Below, piece after piece: positions 36,276-47,951 of a DNA stretch of 64,000 nucleotides (positions within the stretch are counted from its first letter, which is position 1; every line of letters starts with the position of its first letter). Where the stretch lies: assembly GCA_030062745.1 (NCBI GenBank), contig CP099839.1, positions 2,919,001 to 2,983,000 on the forward strand. Direction: 5' to 3'. This DNA is from Capitulum mitella. Taxonomy: Eukaryota; Arthropoda; Thecostraca; Pollicipedomorpha; Pollicipedidae. The notes beneath the pieces were generated by a model. It was not told the DNA's origin, made no database searches, and saw only the letters and a list, made by a program, of their open reading frames with translations. Both the position numbers and the translations under genes were made by a program.

Positions 36276-37543
36276 TTAACCCGGCACCGTCTGGGGGTAT
36301 TACATAGACACCCCCATGGTCTTTCTGAAGTGACTTCTAAATCGTCAGAAACAGCCAAACCAAATTTTCAGCACCTGTTCATCAATCGATTCTACATATA
36401 TCAACATCATAACTATTTTCGTGGTAGGTTAAGTCATGAAGATGTGACGTCATAAGTGAACCCCTGCACGCATGTTTTCGTCTCTTCGGGCGGTAGTCCG
36501 AACATGCTTCGTTTTTTCGGCAATATTGGCGAATATAATCCATGAATTACTTGGATTTACATAGAACACGGTCCCCAGAAGGATATACAACCGTGACACG
36601 TCAACATTAGAGATCATGCTAGGTCACTTGCATGATGACAATTGGACTGATTTGTATTGTGGGTGATAGAAGTGGTTGCCGTTGACCTTTCCCATCATTC
36701 AGGTCATACAAGGAAATCTATATGCGCCTCTCAGCAAGACTCACCAAATGCAACATTAGGTCATGTGAGGTCACGTCGTGGGGTCACGTCAAAACGAAAT
36801 GAAATGCAACATTGTCCGTGGAAGACCGTTCAGCAGTAGCAGAGAGCAATTGTTGTTCCTAGCCAGAAAAAAGGAAAAATAACTCTGTCCTGACTTGGCT
36901 TGACCTTGACCCGATAAAGAGCAGACAGCGCAGATTTACTAATCACGAGCCGTCCATTTTAATTTTGTACTTGACTTAGTTAAAGATCCCAATGACTAAT
37001 TGTTGCTCTTTGTCAGGAACAGTAATACACCCTTATCCGACGTGACCTAGGACTAACCTTGACCGGATGAAAAGCGGGTAATGCAAAACTGATCATCAGA
37101 AGGTTTCTCTTCCGTTCTTTTTGTTGCGTGTATCAAAATAGCTGCGAGTAGTATCGATTTTTCGCATGTAAGGTTAGACCAATATTTCACCTGACCTAGG
37201 CTGACTTTGGCCCGATATTGTTTGCATTTTGGCATGCTCCTGATGCAGAGGATTGTAGCTTTTCGTTTGATACCCAGTCGAAGGCTCTGAGACCAGTACT
37301 GTCGATGATAAGATGTTCAAACCGATGCCAGTTTTTCCGACGTCGTGTTATGCGTATTACATGACCTGTGACGTTATCAGTCATGTGACCAGGGTTAACA
37401 AAGTATTTTCTGAATCGCGACACTGAGGACTGTCGGTTGGTGGTAGACCAGTTTAGATCCGACGGTAGATAGCAAGGGGGTGCCCTTTTTGACACTCCTG
37501 GGCGGTCGCGGGTACAAAAACACGCCAGGCGGTGCCGGGTTAA
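36276..37543 (+). mobile_element. TTAA-flanked piggyBac-like element, family A copy 1
   Basis: TTAA at both edges, ends TTAACCCGGCACCGTCTGGG and inverted TTAACCCGGCACCGCCTGGC. Internal stem-loop with GGGGGT and ACACCCCC arms at 36293-36315. Many AGGTCA/TGACCT motifs (for example 36690-36790, 36898-36912, 37185-37212). 1268 bp, no transposase frame. Confidence 0.83.
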
Positions 37544-37829
37544 GCGGCCTTTTTGTCCGCATCGTGGCGCCGTCATGTGCCCATTTCCATCGGCCACAGC
37601 GACGTTAATGAGTCATTCTTTGCGACAGCCCACTGATGGCTGGCAAAGCATTGACCGTACCGCAGGTCCGTAATTTCCGTCACCGCGCCTGAAACAAAAG
37701 CACATATACGTTTGAGATCAGTCTGCTCAGCAGTTTTCATTGTAAGAGAAAGCACATCTTCTGTCATTGCCCAAACTAATAATACATATAACCTTTGACG
37801 CCAATACGGTTTTGCTTTCCCCGTGTTTA

Positions 37830-38110
37830 GGCTGATTTTCTGTCAACATTAAGATAGCTCAACATTTACATAAAACCGTTGTGAAAACTGTCATTGTTTG
37901 CATATTACCATACGCATGGTACCTCACTATCGCACCACCGCATTTTTCGCATTACACCAGTTCGTTCTACTGGATGTGCGTGCGCTGCTTATATTGGGCT
38001 GCGGGGTTCCCCGACCGGGCCGGTAACAACGGTATTGCACTCCACGTGCGCCGATGGCACCAAGGTACCGGTTTACGCTGCTATCCCGACCAGACGAGGC
38101 TTACGCCAAA
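37830..38110 (+). repeat. Dispersed repeat F, copy 1 (uninterrupted)
   Basis: Direct homologue of 41234-41448 plus 42680-42730; shared phrases include TTCGTTCTACTGGATGTGCG and GACGAGGCTTACG. At 38060-38063 it has CCAA where copy 2 has the TTAA target of element B2. Confidence 0.75.
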
Positions 38111-38231
38111 AGTTGCTGGGACCATGTCCGTTTTCCGTGAGAATAACATGAAATCAGCAATGAATTAGTGGTAATTTTTCGCCCGATAAGCCCTGTACGG
38201 GGCCCATACACATTCCCCAGAAAGGCCCACA

Positions 38232-39452
38232 TTAACCCGCGCACGACCGTCGGTCGGTTACGATCATGCGCGACTAGGGAGGGGACAGTTGGCCGCCCAC
38301 CTCTAACTGACAAACGGTTGGTCGCACGATAAAAAAATCAGCACACTGTTGGAAAGCCTGTGACGAGTAGAGCTCGAAACTGGTCTCATTTTTAGTTTTA
38401 GATAATATGTAAGCCGATTTACGCCCTATATATGTTTTCTCATAGCCGACTGCTTGAGACCAAGAAATGGCCTGAATCTCAAGGGCTGTGACTAATAACG
38501 CATAGGTAAAGGCACCAGCGCACAACTGAAGGTCCGCTGATGCCGATAGACATCTAATTTCCCCAGATTTGTTCAATATATATCTCGAAACGTTGAATTA
38601 AAGACACCGTAATTCTCCCGCTAGCTGTCAGTGTGCGCCGCTGCCGTATGCGGTACCAAATTGACGGGAACTAATTTTGGCGTCCCTTTATTTTCGCGAA
38701 AAAAGACGATCTATGTCAATTTTATTGATCTTTGTGGTTCTTGTGATGGTTTCTCATGTTTAAATTTTGGAAAAATTAATTAGTTACCAATGTACAAAGT
38801 TGGCGGAGCTGTATTGGCGAGAGCCTGTTTATTTGCAAAATATGCTACTTTTTCAAACCTTTTGAGGTTCCTGGTATTACTTCCGTCTGTGCAAGCTAGT
38901 TCTGCCATTTCCTACCCATTCTGAGTAATTCATCGCCGATTTTGACCGTCGTACATTTTGGCTCACTACATTTATTCGTGACCTGACCTCAGGTCAATGG
39001 CTGGAAGTCATTGATACTTTGCCCAATGACGGTAACTAAATGTCTGCTTCACTCCACACTAAAAATATTATGAAATATTCCGCCAATTTCCGAAAAAACG
39101 ACATGTCTTAAAAATGGGTTTGATCTTAGGTCAATGAACCGGAAAATTCCGCAAACTCTGAGATAGCAGATTTATTGCATCTATCACGATCACTAATCCC
39201 TGAAAGTATTATTGAGATATCTTATTTTGCGAAAAAGTTAGACGGCGCTAAACTTTTTTTGACATAGGTCTGTTTGACCTGACCTAGGTCAGACACCTGA
39301 CCTGACGTGAGGTCAAAATTTTGACACAAGGTATAAAAATGATGAAGCAAAAGGTACACGACGTTTCGTGGCTCTGTGTTTGTTCGTTCTTTCGCAATCC
39401 CAGAAAAACCTCAGGGGGGCGGTCAACTGCCCCCCCAGTCGGGGCGGGTTAA
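38232..39452 (+). mobile_element. TTAA-flanked piggyBac-like element, family B copy 1
   Basis: TTAACCCGCGCACGACCG at the left, and CAGTCGGGGCGGGTTAA at the right. Stem-loop GGGGGGC-GGTCAACT-GCCCCCC at about 39414-39437. AGGTCA/TGACCT clusters at 38980-39000 and 39265-39315, including TGACCTAGGTCA. 1221 bp. Confidence 0.88.
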
Positions 39453-39600
39453 ACTCATATGCAACCCACGTGGAAGGCATTTAGAGCATAGGAGGGGCCC
39501 ACATAGGACCAGACATGTGCCGGGATTCCGACCGAATGCAGATTGTCCTCGTTTTGCTAGCTGATCCATCCTAAGCTGACCAGGATAAGTGTTGCGCCAC

Positions 39601-40875
39601 ACCACCCGGTACCGCCTGGTGTTTTTCTTCCCGTGACAAGGGGGAGGGGGACAAAAATGGCACGCCTGTTATTTCAGGGGTTTATTATTACCGCTATATT
39701 ATTACCGTTGAATCTGAACCAGTCCATCACCAATCGCTAGCCCTGAGTCTTGCGATTCAGATAATACTATGTTGGCCCTGGTCACGCAACTGATGACGTC
39801 ACAAGTCGCGCAAAACGTGTAACACTACGTCAGAAAAACTGGCACCGATTCGTACATCATATCATCAGCAATGCTAGTCTTAGAGCCTTCAGGTGGGTAT
39901 CACACGAAAGGTTGCGATCTCCTGCATCGGAGGTATGCCAAAGTGTTAAAAATCGGGTTAAGGTCAGTCTAGGTCAGGTGTAATGTTGATCTTACCTTAA
40001 ATGCCAAAGACCGATGCTTACTTACAGCTACAGTTTTGATCTACGTGACGAAAAGGATGGAAATGAAACCTTCCGATGATCGGTTTTATATTACATACTT
40101 TTCATCCACACAATATCAGTCTGATTACTCTTTCTGACAGAGGCAATGATTACTCAATGGAATTCTTAGCTGCATCAAGTACAGAACTGAAATGACATCT
40201 TGTGATAATTAAGTCTGCTTGTCTTCTCTTTACCGGGTCAAGGTCAAGCCAGGTCAAGACAGACAGTCTTTTTTCATTTTCAGACTAGGAACAATAATTG
40301 CTTTCTGCTGCTGCTCAACCATCTTCCACAGGCAATGCTTGCATTTCATTCTGTTCTGACATCAACCTTTGACGTGACCTGACATGACCTAACGTTGCAT
40401 TTGGTAAGCCTTGCTGAGAGGCGCATATAGACTTGCTTGTCTGGCTTGAACGATGGGGAAGGTCAGAGGCAACCACTTCTGACACCTACAATACAAATCA
40501 GTCCCATTATCATCATGCATGTGACCTAGCATGACCTCTAATGTTGACGTGTCATGGTTGTGTATCCCTTTTGGGGACCGCGTCCTATGTAAATCTAAAT
40601 AACCCATGTATTATCTTTACGAATATTACCAAAAAAAAACGAAGCATGTTCGCGCCGCCACCGGAGGAAGCAAAAACATACATGCAAAGGTTCATTTGTG
40701 ACGTCATATCTCCATGACCTGACCTGGTATGGAAATGGTTTTGATTTCAAAATATGTAAAATCGATTGGTGAACAGACGCTGAAAGTTTAGTTGGGCTGG
40801 CTCTAAGGTTCAGAAATACTTTAAGGAAAACCAAAGGGGTGTGCTATTTGACACCCCCAGGTGGTGCCGGGTTAT
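39601..40875 (-). mobile_element. TTAA-flanked piggyBac-like element, family A copy 2 (inverted)
   Basis: Reverse-orientation homologue of 36276-37543. Ends ACCCGGTACCGCCTGG and GTGGTGCCGGGTTAT; the flanking TTAA has decayed to ACCA and TTAT. Stem-loop GGGGTGT-ACACCCC near the right end. About 1275 bp. Confidence 0.8.
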
Positions 40876-41233
40876 GACATTCGCCATCGGTTTCGTGCCT
40901 GTGGGGCAGCGGAGGTTTGAGAGTGAAGGTGCGAAGAGCAAATGGTTAGGGCCACATCTCGTTTGTACAGCCGTTAGCGACACCCCGCTGAGTTGTTAAG
41001 CTGACGTTGTTGGTCACAAGGGTTTGTCTTGTTACCGCCAGCAAAGTGACATCTCGGCACGACATCTCGTGTTGACACATTTGTATTTCATTTATGTAGA
41101 TTATTCGATTTGCTTGTTTTCCTGCCCGCCTGATTCGTGATTGCTTGTATGCCAGATTTTGAAATGAGCAGTTTTACTTTCACCTGTGAGCTGTGACCTT
41201 TGCTGTCAATGCAGATTTACTCTCGGTGTTTCG

Positions 41234-42730
41234 GCTGAGTTTCTGTTAAAACTAGACAGCCGGACAATGCAGTACTAACATAAAGCCGCTGTGATGAACC
41301 GTCATTGCTTCCGTGTTACGAATGGCATTCATCGTAATACATCACTTCGTTCTACTAGATGTGCGTATATACTGCCTATCTTGAGATGCGGGATTCCCTG
41401 CAACCAGGCTGGTAGCAGTGGTATTGCATTGTACGAGTGCCGATGACATTAACCCGTCCCCGACTGGGGGGGGGGGGCAGTTGACTGCCCCCCTGAGGTT
41501 TTTCTGGGATTGCGAGAGAACCAACAAATACAGAGCAACGAAACTTTGTGTACCTTTTGCTCCATCAATTTTACATTTCGTGTCAAAATTTTGACCTCAG
41601 GCCACGTCAGGTGCCTGACCTAGGTCAGGTCAAACAGACCTATGTCAAAAAAAGTTTAGCGCCCTCTAACGTTTTCGCAAAACAAGATATCTCAAAAATA
41701 CTTTCAGGGATTAGTGATCGTGGTAGATGCAACAAATCTGCTATCTCAGAGTTTGCGGAATTTTCCGGGTCATTGACATAAAGGTCAAGCCCATTTTTAA
41801 GACATATCGCCGTTTTTTTCGGAAACTGACGGAATGTTCCATAACATTTTTAGTGTGGAGTGAAGCAGACATTTAGTTACCGTCATTGGGCAAAGTATCA
41901 ATGACTTCCAGCCATTGACCTGAGGTCAGGTCACGAATAACTGTAGTGGGCCAAAATGTACCACGGTCAAAATCGGCGATGAATTACTCAGAATGGGTAG
42001 GAAAAGGCAGAACTAGCTTGCACAGACGGAAGTAATACCAGGAACCTCAAAAGGTTTGAAAAAGTAGCATGTTTTGCAAATAAACAGGCTCTCGCCAATA
42101 AAGCTCCGCCAACTTTGTACATTGGTAACTAATTAATTTTTTCCAAAATTTAAACATGAGAAACGATCACAAGAGCCACAAAGATCAATAAAATTGACAT
42201 AGATCGTCTTTTTTCGCGAAAATAAAGTGACGCCAAAATTAGTTCCCGTCAATTTGGTACCGCATACGGCAGCGGCACACACTGACAGCTGGCGGGAGAA
42301 TTACGGTGTCTTTAATTCAACGTTTCGGGATATATATTGAACAAATCTGGGGAAATTAGATGTCTATCGGCATCGGCGGACCTTTAGTTGTGCGCTGGTG
42401 CCTTTACCTATGCGTTATTAGTCACAGCCCTTGAGATTCAGCCCATTTCTTGGTCTCAAGCAGTCGGCTATGAGAAAACATATAGAGGGCGTAAATTGGC
42501 TTACATATTATCTAAAACTAAAAATGGGACCAGTTTCGAGCTCTACTCGTCACAGGCTTTCCAACGGTATGCTTATTTTTATCGTGCGACCAACCGTTCG
42601 TGAGTTAGAGGGGGGCAGTCAACTGCCCCCCCCCCAGTCGCCCATGTTCGAGACAGACCGATGGTCGTGCGCGGGTTAAGATACTAGTTAACGCCGCTAT
42701 GCCGGCCGACGAGGCTTACGACAAGGGCGT
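41234..42730 (+). repeat. Dispersed repeat F, copy 2 (split by element B2)
   Basis: Left part 41234-41448 and right part 42680-42730 align to copy 1 when the 41449-42679 element is removed and one TTAA kept. Confidence 0.75.
41449..42679 (-). mobile_element. TTAA-flanked piggyBac-like element, family B copy 2 (inverted)
   Basis: Exact TTAA at both edges (41449-41452, 42676-42679). Ends TTAACCCGTCCCCGACTGGG and GTCGTGCGCGGGTTAA. Reverse-orientation homologue of copy 1 over its full length, with a G-tract/C-tract stem-loop at 41466-41494. 1231 bp. A paralogous empty site exists. Confidence 0.9.
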
Positions 42731-43680
42731 CGGATAAAGGGGGGGGGGGCAGGAGGGGCAGCTGTCCCCATCAGAAAAGTTGGGATAAACATTAATTCCC
42801 CCCCCCCCAGAATCTTGCACGGCGTACCGAGCTTGCGGAGGGACCCCCAAAATGGAGTCAAATAAACGCGTTAACGTTCATATTGCGTAAATGTAAACTT
42901 AAAAGCTGTGACCAAAAGGCCCGTGGCCGCCCAGAAAGTCATGTACCTACCTGGAGGATTTCTGGACCTTATCACCAGACCAGGGGCCCTTTATCTTTGT
43001 AAGTCACGGATCTCAGCGCGACTTCATAACAGTCACAGAACCTCCTGGCTCCCAGTGGCTCCCGAATACATTAGGGCCTTGAACCTGGCCGGACGCTCCG
43101 ACTCATAGGGCGCCCAAACACACCGAGGACCCCTGGTCTAAGACCAAAGACGTTCCAGATGTGTAGAGGGCGTTCCAAAGAGGGCCGGAACTTTCGGTGT
43201 GTCTTGGGGCCCTTTGAAATTCAGGAGTCCCATTGGGCCCCTAACAGCCTCAGGAGCGCCTGACTGCCAATGGGCCCCTAAATACACAAAGGGTCCCTGG
43301 CCAAAATTGGAAACCTCTCGATGTGTAGGGGGAGTTCTGGAGAAGGTCAGGGACATAACCTTCACGGCTCCCGTGACTTAATTCAGAAGAGCCCTGCGGG
43401 CGGGCCGCAATGTATATTCGCCGGCCCTTGTGCGTTGGCAGTCAGGGCATTTTACGTGGCAGTAATGTCACGCCTCCTCTGCTCCCCCCCCCCCTTCTCC
43501 TCCCCACCTGTTTGTACACTGATGGTAGAGCTAATGTTTTTAAAGTCCGCGGCGCCAACCTAATCAACTTTTCGGCAGCCGCCAGGCTTCTATGACTCTC
43601 ACAGGCGAAGTGCCTGGGTGTTGTGGTGTTGTGGTCTTCAGAAAGCAAAAGCAAGCGTTCAATAAAGAACTGTTCCTTGC
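42731..43680. other. Intergenic with G-rich and C-rich tracts
   Basis: Runs of G or C near 42740 and 42800, then a degenerate array of GGGCCCCTAA/GGACCCCTGG-like phrases (43090-43360) in the style of the 15-kb array. Another C-tract lies near 43483. No gene seen. Confidence 0.45.
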
Positions 43681-43917
43681 AGTCTGTTTTTGTGGTTATT
43701 GGGAACGACTGACTTCCCATGGTCTCACAAGTTCAAAAGCTGCAGCTATACCGGTTAGCTGCAACAACCATAAAAAAGACAACAGCTTCAAGTCTGAGGT
43801 GGTCGCCAACATCTCATCGCGGTGACTGAAAAGGTGGGACATTTCAGCAAAGATGGGATTTGAAGGTAGGCCCTCGCGAAGCGAAATCCGAGACATTGCC
43901 AGCTGAGCCACCTAGTG
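43680..43917 (-). mobile_element. Candidate tRNA-derived SINE
   Basis: The minus strand has an A box TGGCTCAGCTGG (43910-43899) and a B-box-like CCTTCAAATCCC (43866-43855). Spacing puts them at tRNA positions 8 and 52, as in tRNA genes. The B box departs from GGTTCGAnTCC at three bases, and cloverleaf pairing is poor, so it is not a functional tRNA gene. The 3' limit is a guess. Confidence 0.4.
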
Positions 43918-44339
43918 TGTTTGTGGAGTGTATTTCTGTATGCGGATAGGTGTGCACAGTGCGTTGAAATGTGGGTGAGTGGCCGTTTGCGTGCCTTGGC
44001 ACCCGCGTGCCATTTTCTTCCTTCCTCTTGCCGTTGGCCCGCACTGATCCTGGGACCGAATAGTCGCTTCAGATTTTATCACTGCAAGTGTTCCGAAGAA
44101 GAGCAAGCAGAATACGTATCTCATTTATCTTTCTGTGGAGATTTCACCGTCGGTAATCTTGGTTATGCAAGCACCGCAATTTTCCATTGCATTAAGCCCC
44201 CTGCAATCGTGGTATTAGTGCATAAATTATTTTTCGTTACATCCAAATTGTATCCCAAAGGTGCCGAGCTCGCAGATTTAACCTTCTTGCCATGCACTAT
44301 ATATATGCCTACAATAGACATGTGTCTGGATCTCAATGG

Positions 44340-44406
44340 AATTCAGGTTATCCCCGTGGTGTGTTCAATATATATATATATATTCAGCACACCACGGGAT
44401 AGCCTG

Positions 44407-44410
<4 letters not shown>
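44340..44410. repeat. Stem-loop with a TA-repeat loop
   Basis: About 23-bp arms, AATTCAGGTTATCCCCGTGG at the left and the near reverse complement at 44388-44410 (one substitution and one extra base), around an (AT)n loop. It abuts a longer TA microsatellite. Confidence 0.85.
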
Positions 44411-44443
<33 letters not shown>

Positions 44444-44663
44444 TATATATATATGTATATATATATATACACACATATATATGTAATGAGGTATGTGCAA
44501 TTTTGCATTTCATAAAAAGTAACGAAAAACTTCAAAATTTGATCTTGATCAAAACAATGTGGGCTGAATTCAGTTGAGCAGCCTACATTTTGGGGACGTA
44601 GGTTTTCGGCCCTCGGGTACGCCCCCCCCCCCCCCCCAGTGATTTACAGAAATCGACGTCCTG
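44411..44663 (+). mobile_element. hAT MITE family C, 3' portion
   Basis: TA microsatellite, then GTGGGCTGAATTCAGTTGAG, ACATTTTGGGGACGTAGG and the end GATTTACAGAAATCGACGTC, matching the right half of the element at 16549-17085. The left end was not found. Confidence 0.68.
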
Positions 44664-45567
44664 CCATTAAGGACCCGCATAAAACCTATATGCAGAACAC
44701 GTAGAACCCATTCAGAACCCATGAAACTAGTCAGACCCAAGGGCCCACAGAGGACCCAGTCAGAACCCAATGCTGAGCCCACATAGCGCCCTCATAAAAC
44801 CCATACAAAGCTTGCATGAAGCCTATACAGAACTCGTACTGTGCCCCAATACTGGCCGACATGGGACCCATATAGGGACTAACCATCACCCATCTGGGCC
44901 CCATCTGGTTTGCCCATTTGGGACCTAGCAATAAATAAATAAACGAATAAATAAATAAATAAATGTAATTCAAAAAAGTTGCTGGGGTCCTATGTAAGGG
45001 CAGCCCAGATGGGACTCAGATAATCATTTTTATGGGACCCATGTGAAATCCAACACGTTGTGCTGGTCGGGTGAACACAGCGCATAAATGCACACCGTCG
45101 GCTATATCGCATTACCAATGTTTACCCGTCTATGGAGGAAGATGAAGCTGCTCTGTTGTGACATGGTCTTAGGTTACCAATTAACAATTCCGATTTTACC
45201 GTAATGGGGGCCAGCGGTGCTGAAAATTTGGCGATGCTGCGAACGCTCACCAAAAATAGCGGGCTTAATGGAATGCTCGACTTTGCTCAACTTTTCATGA
45301 ATGTATTTTGGTGGTACGAAAAATGTTTCTGCTGATTTGTTTTTAGCTTTCATTTTTCTGAAAATGTCCAGGAGCTTCAGAAAATGCAACCATTAAAAAA
45401 ACATATCTTGTGGTCATCTGCCGATTGACACATTATGCTCGCTCGTGACGACTCGTCACGGATGTAAAAATATGATCAGAGACAAATAGGAAAACATGGA
45501 AAACCGCAGGAAATCGCTTTAAGACTCAGTAAGCATCGAGCTTTCAGGCATAATGTATCCTTAAGAT
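44664..45567. other. Intergenic with degenerate GGGACCCATAT-like repeats
   Basis: 44670-44930 carries repeated AACCCATACAGAACCCA/GGGCCCA phrases. An AATA microsatellite occupies about 44932-44965. The rest is unremarkable. Confidence 0.5.
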
Positions 45568-47943
45568 CAGGGGCGTGGTTTCCTATTTCTTGGTGGGTGC
45601 CCCGGCACCCACAAATTGGCAATGGGCGCCCACAATGCGATTTGGGCACCCACAACTTAAAGTATGTTTAAATATTCAAATATAGTTATATTCTCAGGTC
45701 CATGACGTTAACCACCTAAAATCAGCTTTATCAGCAATAATCGGAACTTATTTACTCCATTGCCACCCACTAATTGCTTTTCCCCACCATCCTCCAAGTA
45801 GAATTGTGTCAAGCTGGGTCTTGGAATAAGGTCCTGCATTACAGAGATCGTATCTACTCGGATCGTGATTTTTAATCGTACGCGTGCAATTGAAGAGATC
45901 ATTCTTACGAACCGAAGCGTAAGTACCATTCATTCTTGCCTATTCGTTCTCATTAGCTTATATTTTACTGGGGTAAGTAAGTAAGCTGTCAGTCGAAGTT
46001 CTATTTATTTGCCCCACTTTCTTTTCACCACTGAAATCACCGACAAAACATGTAAGCGTATCGTTAGCCTCAGCGATGTCGAAGATGACAGCAGCTGACG
46101 AACATCGAAATCATGAAGGCGGTCAGGTGTTCAGGCAAGTACCGCTGCAATTCCACGAAATGAATTTCCCCGCAGGTATGCATTACGTGAATAGGTCGAA
46201 ATACGTTGGTGTGGTTTGTCAAAACAATCGTCGCTGCCGTTCATGACTGTCTGATACAGCAAGGCGGAGTGCTGGATAAGCATCGGGTGCGTCAGAGGTT
46301 TACCTACGTATGTTTTGCTCGCTGATTGGTTCCTTTCCCTAGTACTGTGTTATTGTATTTCACGTACTGATAGCACAGTCGATAAATACATTGACTTAAA
46401 TGCATGAAATATTGGCCTAAGATGACCAAAATGCAATTTTCATTCACATCATAATGCATAATCAATCATAAGTATTCCCCCGAAGTGTCTTTCTGAGGTA
46501 GAAGAAAAAAAACAGGTACATTCCCTGTCACCGCCATACAGTCATCACTAATTTAACCCGCGCACGATCGTGGGCCGGCCACGATCACGCCCGGCCGGGG
46601 GAGAGCGCACTTGACCGCCCCCTCTAACTCACGAACGGTTGGTCACACGATAAAAATAAGCACACCGTTGGAAAGCTTGTGACGAGTAGAGCTTGATAAC
46701 TGGTCTCATTTTTAGTTTTAGATAGTATGTTAGCAATTGACGTCCTATATATGTTTTCTCATAGCCGACTGCAGAGGCCAAGGATCTCAAGGGCTGTGAC
46801 TAATAACGCATAAGTAAAGGCACCAACGCACAAGTAAAGGCCCGCAGATGCCGATACACGTCTAATTTCTCAGATTTGTTCAATATATATGCCGAAACGT
46901 TGAGTTAAAGAAACGGCAATTTTCGCGCCAGTTGTCGGCGGGCGCCGCAGCCGACGCAGTACGAAATTAACGGGAATTAATTTTAGTGTTCCTTTATTTT
47001 CGTGACATTAGCCTATCCATGTAAATTTTATTGATCTTAGTGGTTCTTGTGATGATTTCTCATGCTTAAATTTTGGGAAAAAATCGTTAGTTAACAGTCT
47101 ACACAACTGGCGGAGCTTTATTTGCGAGGACCTGTTTATTTTCAAAATGTGTAATTTTTTAATACTTTGAGGCTCTTGATATTACTTACGTCTGTGCAAA
47201 CCAGTTCTGCCATTTTCTACCCATTCTGAGAAATTCATCGCTGATTTTGACGATGGTATATTTTGGCTCACTACAGTGACTCGTGACCTGACCTCATGCC
47301 AACGGCTGGAAGTCATTGATACTTTGCCCAATGACGGTAACTAGACGTCTGTTTCACTCCACACTAAGAATATTATGAAAAATTCCACCAATCTCCGAAA
47401 AAACGACGACATGTGTTAAAACTGGGCTTGATTTTAGGCCAATGGCCCAGAAAATTCCGAAAAATTTTTAATGGCAGATTTGTTGCACCTATGAAGTTGA
47501 CTAATTCCTGAAAGTATTATTGTGATGTCTTGTTTTCCGAAAACGTTACAGGGCGCTAAATTTTTTTTGGACATAGATCCGTTTGACCTGACCTAGGTCA
47601 GGCACCTGTCTTGACCTGAGGTCAAAGCTTTGACACAAGGTGTGAAAATGATCAAGCAAAAGATACACGAAGTTTCGTGGCGCTGCATTTGTTCGTTTTC
47701 TCGCAATCCTAGAAAAACTTTAGGGGGGGGGTGCGGTCAACCGCTCCCTCCAGTCGGGGGCGGGTGAAGTAACACATTCTGCTGCAGTTCACCTTCCGTA
47801 ATACCATTTTAAGTCCATTTCTCTGAACTTTAGGCATAAACGCCGGTCACAACTTCCTCTCTATCTCCACGATACGCAGGGTATGGATATCCCCATATTT
47901 CTTTTGGGCACCCACAATCATTTTGAAAAAAACCACACCCATG
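45568..47943. mobile_element. hAT-type element interrupted by family B copy 3
   Basis: Ends CAGGGGCGTGGTTT and, inverted, CATGGGTGTGGTTT, each followed inward by GGGTGCCC/GGGCACCC. Flanks CTTAAGAT and CTACAGAT agree at 6 of 8 bases, a decayed 8-bp duplication. Native sequence about 1.16 kb; the remainder is the TTAA element. No transposase frame. Confidence 0.7.
46553..47768 (+). mobile_element. TTAA-flanked piggyBac-like element, family B copy 3
   Basis: Full-length homologue of copies 1 and 2. Left TTAACCCGCGCACGATCG; the right end GTCGGGGGCGGGTGAA has TTAA changed to TGAA. Lies inside a hAT element. Confidence 0.85.
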
Positions 47944-47951
47944 CTACAGAT

